A DNA stretch of 64,000 nucleotides. It comes from Puccinellia tenuiflora. Taxonomy: Eukaryota; Streptophyta; Magnoliopsida; Poales; Poaceae. Of the stretch, positions 42,746 through 54,783 are shown one piece after another. The stretch is from NCBI GenBank assembly GCA_012064385.1, contig QRDG01001376.1, forward strand, positions 26,744 through 90,743. The letters run 5' to 3'. The number at the start of each line of letters is the position of its first letter. Positions within the stretch are counted from its first letter, which is position 1. Both the position numbers and the translations under genes were made by a program. The notes beneath the pieces were generated by a model that was given only the letters and a program-made list of their open reading frames with translations, was not told where the DNA came from and searched no databases.

Positions 42746-45700
42746 TCTCCCCCTCCTTCGAAAAGCGTCGTCCACGACGCTAGCACGTCCTCATCAAGTG
42801 AAGGAGATAGATGTCTCGACGTTGAAGTGGAAGTCACCATGCCGCTATTGATACCTATACGCACCAAAGACCAAGCAAAATATGTGTGTGCATGATAGAG
42901 GAGCACATCATTGATGACATGTCCAAATTTGTTCATAACACCATTAGCACAACACAAATATATGGAATGGAATACAAATGCAAGGTCAATGTGCAAACAA
43001 CTCGTCCAAACATCCTCAAAATGTGGGAACACAAAATCTCCAAGAAAATTTGAGAAGGCTAAGATAGCTATCTCATTTTGAACCATATGATGTTCATTGC
43101 ATTGAAAGCATCGGAAAGAGAAGTTTATGAACCACACAAGATTAGAGAGGCTCTTATCATCGCCATCGTGGGTGCAAACAAAGCAAAGAGAAGAGCAAGT
43201 GTTCATCAATTTTGTTGCAACACCAAGAATACAACATCCAAAGGTCTCATGACAAGACATGCTCAAAATACCGTTATGGTTGCAAATAAGCCAACGGAAA
43301 GAGCAATTGTGCATCGTACTTTTTGCAACACATAAATCATCTATAAGTAAGATCAAGGGAGCATGAATGTCACAAAGGAAAACCAAAGCACTCGCATGTT
43401 TGCACGCGAACCAAAGGAAAGAGCAATTGTTCAATTTGTTCGATGCAAAACATGGAAAAGGAAATAGAGGTGGATTGGATCCACAACTCTCATGGAAAAT
43501 GCTCTCAAGAGCTCTTTTTGTCAACTCATGCTCAATTGAGGTTGACATTATGAAGCGTGAGCCATTACACACGAAATTCCATAAAAAGAAATTGTGTGCA
43601 TGGTACATGAATGCATCATCCATTATGACGCATCTATCCATTTATACATCACCAAACACACCAATATCAAAAGGAATGTATGACATATGTGAGTGGTCAA
43701 TATGCAAAAGGAAGGGTAAATTCTCAACATGGCAAAAGGAAGAATCTCCAAATTTTGAGAAAGCTATGGGGGCATTCTCATAAGACATCATATCAACATT
43801 ATTGCAAACCAAGCATTGGAAAGAGAAATTGTTCAACTTCTTGGATGCAACAATGTGAGAAAATTCGAAAGTTTCATAACAAGGTATGTATATGGAAAGA
43901 TCATCACAAATAGATAATTCCGCATGATCAACATTGGTTTGAAACAAGGTATCACATGGGAATATGAACGAAGCATATGTGACATCAAAAGGATCATCCA
44001 TAGCATGCAAGCAATCACAAGTCATCATGTCCACTAGTGGGATCATGGCATCATCAACACCCATATGCGTACCTTTGTAGTCCCGCTCATGAGAAGTAGG
44101 TGTTGTGGTAGAAGTAGTGGCGTCCATGTGGCCGACTTGTTCATCATGATGTAGACATGGGGTGGCATCGTCTTCATCCTCCATGTACATCTTCTCCATC
44201 ATAGGCACCATCATGTCGAGGCTTGGCGTCTCATCATCCATGAGACCTAGCACAACATGAGTAAACACACTAGAGGTAGAGGGTAAGTTGTTAGAAATCG
44301 AAACGGCCTCACTTGACCTATCAACTAGCTCTCTCAACTCAAGTGGTGTATCACTCATTCCCTCAAAGTGGAAGCACTCAATCTCAAATATGGTGGAGGC
44401 ACTCAACTCACTTGCACTCTCACTCAAGTGGGCTAGGTGGCTCTCATGCTCACATGGGATTGGTACCATCTCATCTTGCCAACACATAGGGATAGGCCCG
44501 GTAGACTCAACTCCATTCGCCACCTTGGTTGAAGGGAAACTCCCATGCTCAACCTCCTCAACCTTTTCGCCTCCAAAGGTGAATGCCGTAGTGTGGGCAT
44601 CATCACACGACTCCTTTGCCGAAGGGAACATCCCATGCCCGGCTTCTTCACTCGGCTCGCCGCCACAAGTGGTAGCATCTTCAATGCTCGTCTCCTTGGC
44701 CGAAGGGAAAATCCCATGCTCGACCGTCTTCTCACCGTCTTTATGGTCACCATCTTGTAGTGGAGTCGACAATAAGATCGGTGAAGAGTCATGTGAGGGC
44801 TTGAAGAACTTGGATAACCCGGCAACAAACTCCTCGCGGATGGTCTTGAGGTCGGCCATGAGCTTGTCGCAATCGGCGTCGGCCTTGAGCTTGGCTTGCT
44901 CGAAGTTGGCATTGTCGGTGTCGCGCTTGGTCTTCCACTCATCGAGGTTGGCCTTGAGTTTTTCCAATTCCTTCGTGTAGCTTGATCTATGCTTGGACGC
45001 TCTTTTGGTTGTGGCGCGCGGAAGAGACTCCATATGATGTGTACTTGCCACCATCTTGTATTTTGATGTAGACGCGTGATGGCGTGGCCTTGAGTAGCTT
45101 GAGTCCTCATAGTGGCGTCGATGATGATCATGAGTAGACGTACGCCAATGAAGATCCTTGGTGTCCCTTGACGAAGACTCATGTGCATAGGCACTTTGCG
45201 TTGGCCGCCGTCTCGAAGGTGAGGTAGCTTGACGTCGAGGAGGGCGTGTCTCCTTGTCCTCTAGGCGAAAATGCCTTGTGCTCCGTCTCCTTGAGCTTGA
45301 AGTAGGTGCTTGACGGCGGTGGCGCTCTTGAGTTCGTTGCCCTGAGGATCGTCTTGGTGGGGACTCATCGTCGGTGTCATCATCCACATGATGTGTAGCG
45401 CCTCGTTGGAGATCCTTGATGTGCCTTGAGGAGTCGTAGGCCATGTAGGGTTCCGCCACATCAATGGAGTTGTAGTCGTGGTAGTGGTCCACCATGTCGT
45501 TGATGCTTGAAGGCTCGAAGTCGGCGTAGCACTCCATGTCGTGGACGGTTGCGGCATCGTAGTCATAGTAGTTGTGGTGCTCCGCCATGAGATCCATGCT
45601 TGTGGAGGTGTCGTCGATGTCGTGGTCCACCATGTCATCCATGCTTGGGGCGCCGTAGTCGTTGTCGTTCATGATGTCATCCATGCTTGGCGCGCCGTAG

Positions 45701-45765
45701 TCGTTGTCGCTCATCATGTTCTCATCATCATGGCCTCCATAGGATGCTTCGATCTCGCTAGACAT
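42746..45765 (-). CDS. Long ORF of the non-autonomous gypsy: acidic, coiled-coil and Cys-repeat protein
   Basis: From ATG 45765 the frame is open to the 3' LTR except for a single TAA at 43642-43644. N-terminus: acidic tandem motifs (DNDYGAPSMDD twice, then similar MDxM units). Then an Arg/Ser-rich segment, a coiled coil (ELEKLKANLDEWKTKRDTDN), and repeats of HG-F-PSAKE type (EHGIFPSAKE, GHGMFPSAKE, EHGSFPSTK). The C-terminal third has at least five units of an N-x-S-F-x4-C motif (KLNNFSFQCLVCNN, KLNNCSFLWFACKH, MHNCSFRWLICNH and others). Just before the LTR comes SWTTLFEGGGDD, as at the end of some gypsy polyproteins. There is no protease, RT or integrase, so it would depend on a partner element. 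Function unknown. Confidence 0.7.
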
Positions 45766-45783
45766 GGTCAATCACAAGACAAG

Positions 45784-46322
45784 TGTCGTGGGGTTGTCAC
45801 GGCAAGTCCTTCCTCTGGGAAGGTGAGTTCTGGGGCCATTGATGATCGAAGTACGTAGGAGAGGTTAATCTCGCCTAGGGACATAGATTTACCCAGGTTC
45901 GGCCCCTCTTGATTAGAGGTAAAGACCTACTTCCTGCTTCTCTTTATTGCTCTAGATCTGATCTCGATTACAGGGTTCTGGCTCCTATCTGGGGAGTCGG
46001 CGACTATGGATCTCGCGATTCCTTGATTGCTTATCGATCTAAGGTCTAGTACCCCGCTTATAAAGGTGGCCGGGTCTCTGGACTTACAACCTACACCGAG
46101 TCATACTAGAACACGGAGTCCTACTCTACGTCTTGGTCTTCTAAGTTAGAGCTCCGGGTTGTACTTGGACTCCTTCCTGACGGGTCCCTGCTCTATCATG
46201 GGGCTTGGCCGGCTTGTCTCCAGCCCAGCCCATGCGACTTGATGTATGACTTGGCTTTGGCCTTCTTGGTCTTGGCGGGTCTACTTTCCGGGTCCATGGG
46301 CCTCCTATAAAGTATCCCCCCA
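45784..46322 (-). repeat. 3' LTR of the Tat-lineage remnant
   Basis: 539 bp, on minus from TGGGGGGATACTTTATAGG to CACGACA. It is preceded by the polypurine tract TTCGGGGGCTACTGA (46323-46337), typical of grass Tat elements. It differs from the right LTR by many substitutions and small indels. Confidence 0.9.
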
Positions 46323-46856
46323 TCAGTAGCCCCCGAATTTATCTTGGGTGCAGCTTTGCGGCTTCCTCTGACTCCTTGGTTCGACTTCTTCAATCTGGGT
46401 CACCAACTCAGAAGCCGCCTGCTGCTAGCTCCAAGATGAATTCCTGCATAAAAACATAACACACATATAAAATGAATCCATCCTCATCCCTTGTTTGAGT
46501 CACCACTCTTGCCTTTGCATTAGCTGGCCGAGTTTGTTATGATTTTCGTGAACAAGTTCTGAGGAACTTGACTCCTTTCAATTTCCACCGTCACAGGACT
46601 CGCCTTTCTGAGACAAGCCAGCTCCTTCCACTTCTGTGACTTGTCTTTCCTTTTCATTTCCTGTATGACTCTTTAATCACTGAACCGTTATCCACAACTT
46701 AACTATGGACCGTTACTGTAACTTTCTAGGGTTTTTCCCCTCTTATAAATCGCAAAGGGTAGGGTCAAGTGCCTTCACTTGCCCCTTTCGCCTCCAAAAA
46801 TTCTCTTTCTCCTCTGCTCTTTTCTTCCCGCGCACAGCACACCCCGCACGCTCGCC

Positions 46857-49800
46857 ATGGCTCCCAAGCACGCCAAGACTGCTTCCAAGGGCAAGGCCTC
46901 CACGTCCAGCAGGACGATCGACATTGCCGCCGCCGCCGCTAGAGCTCCATCATCGAAGCGGTCGATTTCCGCCGATTGGGGCGGATCTATGATTACAGCT
47001 GAACAATTGAAGATGCACCGGCTCACCGGCCTTATTCCTTCCAATGCAAAAGCTCGGGCCCCACGGGATGAGGTGGTGCCTGCTCCCGCTAAGGATGAGG
47101 TTGTAATTTTCACGGAACATCTGTTCCGCGGATTTACGCCCCCTGGTAACCTCTTCTTCCGCCAGCTCCTTGACTTTTATAAGCTGCAGATTCATGACTT
47201 GGCTCCCAATTCTATCCTCACGTTGTCCAATTTCGTCACTTTGTGTGAGGACTACCTCCAAATCAAGCGAGATATTGACCTCTGGCTTGAGCTCTTTTAT
47301 TGCAACCCTCAGCCTGAAACATCCGGCGGCCCCCTTTTGCAATGCGGCGCCGTCGCTCTTCAACGGCGCCTCCATTCTGTTTTCCCTAAACCTATTTTCC
47401 CCAACCGTGTCAAGAACTGCATAAGACTTTATTCTACTGCAAGGACACTTCTCCTGCAAATGAACCTAAACTCCCTTTATTCTTTGAAGATCGCCTGGAG
47501 GCGACTCCCCTGACGAAAGCCAGATGCTCAGAGGCCGCCCGTCCAAAAGTCGAGTCTTTGATCTCTCTGATTCGGGCCCTTCTATCCCACAACCTGGAGA
47601 ATATGGACCTAGTCCGCTGCTCGACAACTTGGAGGATTCAGCCGCTGAGTCATAGGACTCGGCTTATTTGCACGTATACTCGCTGCGCGAGCGACGACCT
47701 CCGGGTGACAGAGCAACTGTCAGATGGTCCTGAACTCGGTCGGCTCATCAAAAAGCTGACTGGGAAGCCGGTGAAGGACCAAGCGCACTTTGGGCTCCAG
47801 CCCTTCTGCTCCACCAACCCAGCTCCTGATGTAAGCTTTACACTTTACCACATTTCTGACTTGCTTTTATCTGTATTGCTTGTTAACTCATTTTATCTGA
47901 CTCTCTTGCAGCTCACCGACTCCTTCTGGAAGCCGGCCTCTGGAGCTGGCACTAGGAATGAAGCTGAAGCCGAGGCTGAGGTTGAGGAAGAGACCCCTGT
48001 TACAGAGCAAACCACTGTGGCAGAGGATGCTGACGATGAGACGATGCAGACGAGGAGTCCTCTCAGGAGGCCCCGGCTGCAAATGATGGTGATGATGACA
48101 ATGAGGATGAGGAGTCCTCTCCAGAAGCTCCTATTGTGGATGATACTGATGAAGACGAGTCTTCTCCGGAGGCTCTTGTCACTGAGCAAGCTCACACAAC
48201 TTCTGAGATTGCTGCTGCTCAGCCATCCCTATCTGAAGAGTCCTCAGCCAAAAGTCACTCCTCTTCCTCCCCGGCTTCCCATAACAATGGGTCTCGAGAG
48301 GATGTTCCCAAGGTACCCCTTTCTCAAGTCCTTGGATCAACTCGCTCGCCTGCTAAGCCTGAAGAACGTGTGCAGAGCATGGTTGCTGCTAGGAAGAGGA
48401 AATTACGCTCTGATGGGCCTGCAGATGCTCCTGAGCCTCTGCCAGTTTCGCACCAATGGAAGTCGGCTTCTCCTCCTAGCAAAGACGACTCTTACCACTC
48501 CGGCATGTCAATGACCTCTTCAGACTCTCAGGCCTTCTTGGACCTGGAAACTAATGCTGGGTAAGACTCCTCTATTTACTGTATTTGGATTCAAATGACT
48601 TCTGCTTTTTTCCTTTTCACTAGATTTATTACTGACTTCTGTCTTTGTATATTTCAGGGCTCGGCCTTGTGTCAAGGTGACCAAGATCCCAGGCATGACT
48701 GATGTCACCTCTGCTCGTGGACCTGTCCCTCCTTTGGCTTCTCAAACAACAAGCACGAGGACAGGTCCCTCAAGTCTTGCATCTGCTAGTGCAACCACAG
48801 CTCCCACTGTTCTCGAGTCCCCTTCAAGGACTCGGGAGGTGACTCCACTAGTGGCCCAGCCCTCATCTGGGACTGGGACTCCTGTCGCCACACATCAAAC
48901 TCATCTGGATCCTCCGAAGGCGACTCCCATTGTTCAACCAAACGACAAGCCGACCAAGTCTTCTATTGACTACAGTCGACTTCGAGTGTCTGACAACATG
49001 TCTTTCTCTAAGGCTTATGCTCAGGCTGTCGACTTGAACGATCAATCCGCCAGGCTAAAAGATGATGAGCAAGCAGCCCTTAGGTCTATTCACATGATTC
49101 ATAACGTAAGCTTTTGACTTCTATCCTTTATGCTTTCTGATAGCCTCCTATTGCAGTAGCCCCCAAGCACCTATCTGTGGTGACTTGTGACTAGGATAGG
49201 TGCTTTGCTTTGAAATTGAACTCAACTGCTGTGTAGAAAAAAATTGCACACTGTAGCCCCCCAAGCACTGAGTCCTTAGCTCTACTAGGACACGGGGCTG
49301 CTGATTTGCTATCTGTCGGGTCCTTGGACGGAAAAACTTTTCCACGAGTAGCCCCCAAGCGCCGAGTTGTTAGCCTGCGGCGGCTTGGAGCTACACATCA
49401 ATGCAATTTATTGGTACTTAACTTGTAGAAAAAATTTCTTGCTCTGCGAGTAGCCCCCAAGCGCCAAGTTGTTGACTTGTGACGACTTGGAGCTGATGAC
49501 TTGTTGACTAGGGCCCATGCCTGCTGGTTGTAAAAGAAAATTTTGACTCCTGAGTAGCCCCCAAGCGCCAAGTTGTTAACTTGTGACAACTTGGAGCTCA
49601 TGACTTCTCTGTGCCGACTTGTAAAGCCTGACTTATCAATTCTAACTTGCAAGCTATGACTTGTCAATTCTGACTTGTAAGCCATGACTTGTGATTGCAG
49701 AGCCTTATCTCCAAGATGAAGAGGGATATGAAGGAGCTAGAGGACCAGGCAGCTACTAGTGCCAGGTCTGCTCAAGCTGAAAAAGAGCACTCTCTTCAAT

Positions 49801-50854
49801 TGGAGAAGGAATTGAAAACTTTATCTGCTCAACTGGAGCAGGTGAAGAGAGAATCTGCAGATGCTATGAGGGTTGCCCAAAAGGCACACAATGACCTGAA
49901 AGTTGTCTTTGACACCTTCCGCAAAGGCATTGGGGCCATGTGCCAACACATATTTGGTAAGTTTCTGCCTTTGCTTACTTCTTCTTTGCGTTTTTCTGAA
50001 CTACTTTTATACTGACGATGACTGACTTCATTTCTGCAGGGGCCGATTCCCCAAAACTCAAGCTGCCCACTAGCAAACAACTTCATGAGATGCTTGACCA
50101 CTGTCATGGGCTGCAAGAGGGAGCCCGTGCTGTGGTGAAATATCTGAATGCTAAGGGCAAGTGCCCCAAAGAACCTGAGCGTCTGGTGGACGAGTTGTCT
50201 AGGGCACCAGGGTACATGCGGCTATGGAAGCAATATTCTTTGAGGAGAGCATCCATCAGAATCCTTGCCCTAGCTCACAGTTATTATCCCACTGTCTTAG
50301 AGCCGGCAGTGCTTACTATGTGAAAGCCAGAACAACATGAAGATGGCAAACCCTTCACCCAGGACGACTTCAAGGCTGAGGAAAAGCTGGTGCGGCCATA
50401 CGCTTGTGAGATTGCCAACAAGATGGACCCTGAGGTATGGGTTCATCACTATGACTTGGAGAACAAAAGGGTTGCTCCAGAGACTCCTGAGATTGTAAAA
50501 TTTGGCCGCCCCTCACAGGACTCAGTTGGTGTCCCCTCTTCGTCCGCTGCACCAAGTTCCTCATCACCGACGGCTCCTGCTCCTGGTGCTGAGCCTATAC
50601 TGAAGACTCCTGCTGCGCCCACTCCTTTAAGAGCTATCTCTGGCGATGCCCAGAAACAAGAAGAGCTGGCTAAACACATGAAGAGTCATAGAGGCACCGG
50701 TTTTCAAACTAAGAGAGTCGCCACCAAGCCTCCTGTGAAGCCGGCTCCTGCCTCTGCAGCTCAAACAAAGAACACGTCTCCTGTGAAGAAGGACTCCCCG
50801 ATTCCATCTGAGAAGTCGACTCGTCTAGAGGATCATCCCTTGGATGACTTTTGA
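46857..50854 (+). pseudogene. Antisense gene of the Tat element: gypsy-type 'transposase' domain (PF04195-like) plus coiled coil
   Basis: Five exons on plus: 46857-47830, 47912-48560, 48658-49105, 49701-49956 and 50040-50854, with GTAAG-type donors, CAG acceptors and consistent phases. Exon 1 (start MAPKHAKTASKGKASTSSRT) carries the grass-specific domain LFRGFTPPGNLFFRQLLDFY, then LTLSNFVTLCEDYLQIKRDI. Exon 2 is acidic, exon 3 Ser/Thr/Pro-rich, exon 4 coiled coil (EKELKTLSAQLEQVKRESAD), exon 5 ends HPLDDF. Breaks: frameshifts near 47432 and 48040, and a TGA at 50321-50323. The domain is known from Poaceae retroelements; its function has not been shown. Transcription would oppose that of the retrotransposon. 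Confidence 0.8.
49157..49570 (+). repeat. Five TAGCCCCCAAGC repeats in intron 3 of the antisense gene
   Basis: GTAGCCCCCAAGC-type words start at about 49156, 49253, 49348, 49450 and 49554, roughly 100 bp apart. Each is followed by GAGTTGTTAGC or CAAGTTGTTGAC-type text. On minus each reads GCTTGGGGGCTAC, like the element's polypurine tract (GGGGGCTACTGA). Confidence 0.8.
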
Positions 50855-51452
50855 ATTTTTGTAGTAATGTGCTACTGGTGTTTAAACTTTGTAATGATGC
50901 ACTGCTGGTGCAAAACCTTTTTAGGTATTTTGAACTACTTGTTCTGAAATTGTGCCAATCGGCTTGTAATGACTTGCTGGTTAAACTTGTGAAATTGATA
51001 TGTGTTATCTATGCAAGTCATTTTGTGGTTCTTATAACCCATCTAATTATCCACTAATGAATAAGTAGGCCCTGCATGACTCCTCTTGCAGCTTGTGCTG
51101 ACAGGCTCCTGACAACTCATATCCCTTAGGATTCATAAGAGTCGGAGACAAGTCATGCCTGTAGATTAATCATATTGTGCAGGATGCATCTGACTTACCA
51201 GCAAGAAAATTAGGAAAAGTTTGGCTACTGTGCCGGGTTCAAGAGTCTAAGCTTGACTTTTTTCTCTGAAAAGCAAGCCCCCAAGAACCTGATCATCAAA
51301 GTTAAAAAATAAAGTGCACTCACTGGGTGACCCGACTAAAAGAACTCATATTCACAGAAGCCGGCTTTATTTCCTTTGACCATAACAAGTTGATTACATC
51401 TAGGCATGACTCATTGGGCTCTTTGCCTTTCAACTCATAAAAGTATTACAAC
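50855..51452. other. Spacer between antisense gene and integrase end
   Basis: Presumed shared 3' region: the antisense gene ends at 50854 and the pol reading frame ends at 51453 from the other side, so the two are convergent. No further gene is seen. Confidence 0.4.
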
Positions 51453-52150
51453 CTAAGTATAATAAGGACGTAATTGAGCTATGTTCCATGGCCTTTTTGC
51501 CTCTGCATAGGGATCTAGCGTATGAGTTGTGTCAGTTCCTTTACTTTCACTTGCCGGCTCTCGTACATCCATTAGATAGTACGACCCATTGTGCAAATTC
51601 TTGCTTATGACGAACGGTCCTTCCCATGGTGGAGATAACTTGTGCATCCCTTCCCTGTTTTGAACAAGGAGAAGCACCAAGTCGCCTTCCTGGAAAGTCT
51701 GAGTCTTGATTCTGCGCGCGTGGTATCGCCGCAAGACCTGCTGATAAACTGTTGATCTCTCAAGGGATAACTCCCTTGCTTCCTCAAGTGCATCCACCGA
51801 GTCCTGGCGAGCGAGTTCATTCTCTGTCTCGACATAATTGGCGACTCGTGGCGAGTCATGCAGCAAGTCGCTAGGCAGGACGGCTTCTGCTCCATACACC
51901 ATGAAGAAAGGTGTGAAGCCAGGCTAGTCCTTATACTCCAAAGTACTGCTGGTAGCTCCTCAACCCAACACCCGGCGGCTCTTAGCAGGGGGACTCGGAG
52001 CCGAGGTTTAATTCCCTTTAGCAACTCCTGATTTGCCCTCTCTGCTTGTCCATTGGACTGCGGGTGTGCTACTGAGGCTAGGTCGAGTCTGATGTTGTTC
52101 TCACCACAGAACTTGGCCATCTCTCCAACTGATAAGTTGGTACCATTATC
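51453..52150 (-). pseudogene. Integrase C-terminal half of the Tat element
   Basis: It reads TDNGTNLSVGEMAKFCGENN right at the LTR border, then VAHPQSNGQAERANQELLKG with the catalytic Glu, then after one frame change near 51930 MVYGAEAVLPSDL and the C-terminal DNA-binding part (KLSPPWEGPFVISK), ending LRPYYT at 51453. The N-terminal finger and first catalytic Asp are missing. The LTR end and integrase share ACGACA at the junction. Confidence 0.88.
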
Positions 52151-52680
52151 TGTCGTGGGGTTGACACGGCAAGTCCTTCCTCTGGGAAGGTGAGTTCTGG
52201 GGCCATTGATGATCCAAGTGCGTAGGAGAGGTTAATCTCGCCTAGGGACACAGATTTACCCAGGTTCGGCCCCTCTTGATTAGAGGTAAAGACCTACTTC
52301 CTGCTTCTCTTTATTGCTCTAGATCTGATCTTGATTACAGGGTTCCGGCTCCTATCTGGGGAGTCGGCGACTATGGATCTTGCGATTCCTTGATTGCTTG
52401 CCCCCGATCTAAGGTCCAGGACCCCGCTTATAAAGGTGGTCGGGTCTCTGGACTTACAACCTACACCAACACGGAGTCCTACTCTACGTCCTGGTCTTCC
52501 AAATTAGAGCTCCGGGTTGTACTTGGACTCCTTCCTGACGGGTCCCTGCTCCATCATGGGCCTTGGTCGGCTTGTCTCCAGCCCAGCCCATGTGACTTGA
52601 TGTATGACTCGGCTTTGGCCTTCTTGGTCTTGGCGGGTCTACTTTCCGGGTCCATGGGCCTACCTATAAAGTATCCCCCA
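52151..52680 (-). repeat. 5' LTR of the Tat-lineage remnant
   Basis: 530 bp. It lacks about 12 bases present in the left LTR (near AACCTACACC) and carries GCCCCC where the left has TAT near 52400. It interrupts the Athila frame at 52681. Confidence 0.9.
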
Positions 52681-54594
52681 TCTAACATAACTAGACCTTA
52701 TGATTGATTCAAAAGGTAGCTTCATTCTCTTTCTAGGGAAGTGTTCCATCCCTTTTCTAAGAGGAAACTGAAATCTTATGTTTCCCTCTTTTATATCAAT
52801 AATAGTACCAACAGTTCTCAAAAACAGTCTCCCTAAGATAATAGGACAAGAAGCATTGCACTCAATATCCATAACAATAAAATCAACGGGAACATAATTA
52901 TTATTAACAACAATAAGAACATCATTAACTCTACCCAAAGGTTTCTTCTTAGAGGAATCGGCAAGATGCACATATAAGTGACACTCTTCCAAAGGTTTTA
53001 AATCAAGCATATCATAGAAACTTTTAGGCATAACAGAAACACTTGCACCAAGATCACACAAAGCATTGCAATTCATGTCATTTATTTTCATCTTAATAGA
53101 GGGCTCCCAACTATCTTGTAGTTTTCTAGGAATAGAATTTTCAAGTTGGAGCTTTTCTTCCCTAGCTTTAATAAGAGCATCGGTAATGTGTTTAGTAAAA
53201 GCAATGTTTAGCTTACTAGCATCCGGTGACTTAGCAAATTTGTTTAGGAACTTTATGACTTCAGTAAGATTGCAATTATAAAAATCACTTTCATCATCTT
53301 TAAAGAGGCTAGGAGGATCATCATTAGTAGTTTGGATAGTACAAACATTAACAGTTTTACTATTTATTTCAGCAATTTTAGCTTCTTCCCTTTCTCTAGC
53401 CCACCTAGCATGCAAACGAGCTAACATACTTTCATTCTCATTACTTTGGATAGAAATAGCATTTAAGGATTCAGTAGGTTTGTCTTGAAGAGGAGTGGTT
53501 CTTATTTTTAAAATTTCAACATCATGAGCAAGATTCTCCACTTTAGAGACAAGACTATCTAGTTTTTCAAGTTTCTCTTCAACAGTTTTATTAAAAGCTC
53601 TTTGTGTAGTGATAAAATATTTTAAGACATTCTCAAGATCAGTAGGCACACTCTTATTAGCATTGTAAGAATTACCATAAGAGTTGCCATTATTAGGAGG
53701 ATAAGGTTTATAGTTGTTACCACCAAAATTATTTCGATAAGCATTGTTGTTGAAATTATTTCTATTAAGGAAATTAACATCAACTTGATCCTTTTCTTGC
53801 GCAATTAATGAAGCAAGAGGAACATTATTAGGATCAATTAGGGACTGATTGGTAGCAAGCATAGACATAATCATATCAACCTTCTCATTCAAAGAGGAAA
53901 TTTCCTCGACAAAATTTACCTTCTTACCAGTTGGAGCTCGTTCGGTGTGCCATTGTGAATAATTTGTCATCATCTCATCCAAAAGTTTAGTTGCTTCACC
54001 TAATGTGGTGGACATGAAGGTACCACCGGTGGCCGAGTCCAACAAGTTTCTTGAAGAAAAATTCAAACCTGCATAAAAAGTTTGGACAACCATCCAAGTA
54101 GTTAATCCATGCGTGGGACAATTTTTAACCATATACTTTATTCTTTCCCAAGCTGGAACAACATGTTCATTACCAAATTGTCTAAAGTTCATAATGTTAC
54201 TCCTCAATTGCATAATTTTAGTAGGTGGATAGTATTTTCCAATAAAAGCATCTTTGTATTTAGTCCAAGAGTCAATACTATTTTTAGGCAAAGACAATAA
54301 CCATTCTTTAGCTTTCCCTCTCAAAGAGAAAGGGCAAAGTTTCAATTTTATGATGTCACTTTCAACCTCTTTATATTTTTGCATATCACATAACTCAACG
54401 AAGTTATTTAAATGAGAGGCGGCATCATCAGTACTAGCTCCAGAAAATTGCTCTTTCATAACAAGATTTAACAAAGCAGGTTTAATTTCATAAGATTCCG
54501 CTTTAGTGGCGGGTGGAGCGATTGGAGAGCATATGAAATCATTATTGTTATTGCTAGTAAAGTCACACAACTTGGTATTTTCAGTAGAAGACAT
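52681..54594 (-). CDS. Athila-lineage gypsy gag-protease ORF, truncated by the Tat LTR
   Basis: From ATG 54594 (MSSTENTKLCDFTSNNNNDF) the frame is open to the Tat LTR. It contains the retrotransposon gag core (NNFVELCDMQKYKEVESDII; LKLCPFSLRGKAKEWLLSLP), an Asn-rich linker (NNFNNNAYRNNFGGNN), a coiled-coil region and the Athila-type protease with LCDLGASVSVMPKSFYDML and a PIILGRLFL flap region. No stop is seen before the truncation, so this part decayed little. RT and downstream parts are absent. The closest named Triticeae type is probably Sabrina. Confidence 0.85.
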
Positions 54595-54758
54595 ATTGAA
54601 AAAGCAAACAAACAAAACAGGAATAAAGACTACACTAATTTTTTTGGATTTTGAAAATTTTAAACAAGTAAATAAGCAAAACAAGAAGTAAACTAGGCAA
54701 GCCAAAAAGAAAGTAAAGTGATTGAGAGCGCGACACTCCCCTTGCTGCAGCTCCAAAG

Positions 54759-54776
54759 TCCCCGGCAACGGCGCCA
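54759..54776 (-). promoter_or_regulatory. Primer binding site, aspartate-tRNA type, minus Athila
   Basis: The minus strand reads TGGCGCCGTTGCCGGGGA, the standard Athila primer site, 8 bases after the LTR end. Confidence 0.88.
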
Positions 54777-54783
54777 GAAAAGC

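Larger units (their letters stand above)
45784..52680 (-). mobile_element. Tat-lineage Ty3/gypsy remnant with an antisense gene, chimeric
   Basis: Two LTRs (45784-46322 and 52151-52680) in the same orientation bound a reduced internal region: the end of integrase on minus next to the right LTR, and a multi-exon gene on plus between integrase and the left LTR. An antisense extra gene between integrase and the 3' LTR is known from Tat-lineage elements such as Grande and RIRE2. Primer site, gag, protease, RT and RNase H are gone; the 5' LTR joins integrase directly. Flanks do not form a target duplication and belong to different elements on the two sides, so this is a recombination product. Confidence 0.82.

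Noticed and set aside
45779..52685. Target duplication for the Tat remnant
   Set aside because: Flanking pentamers differ and the flanks belong to different elements.
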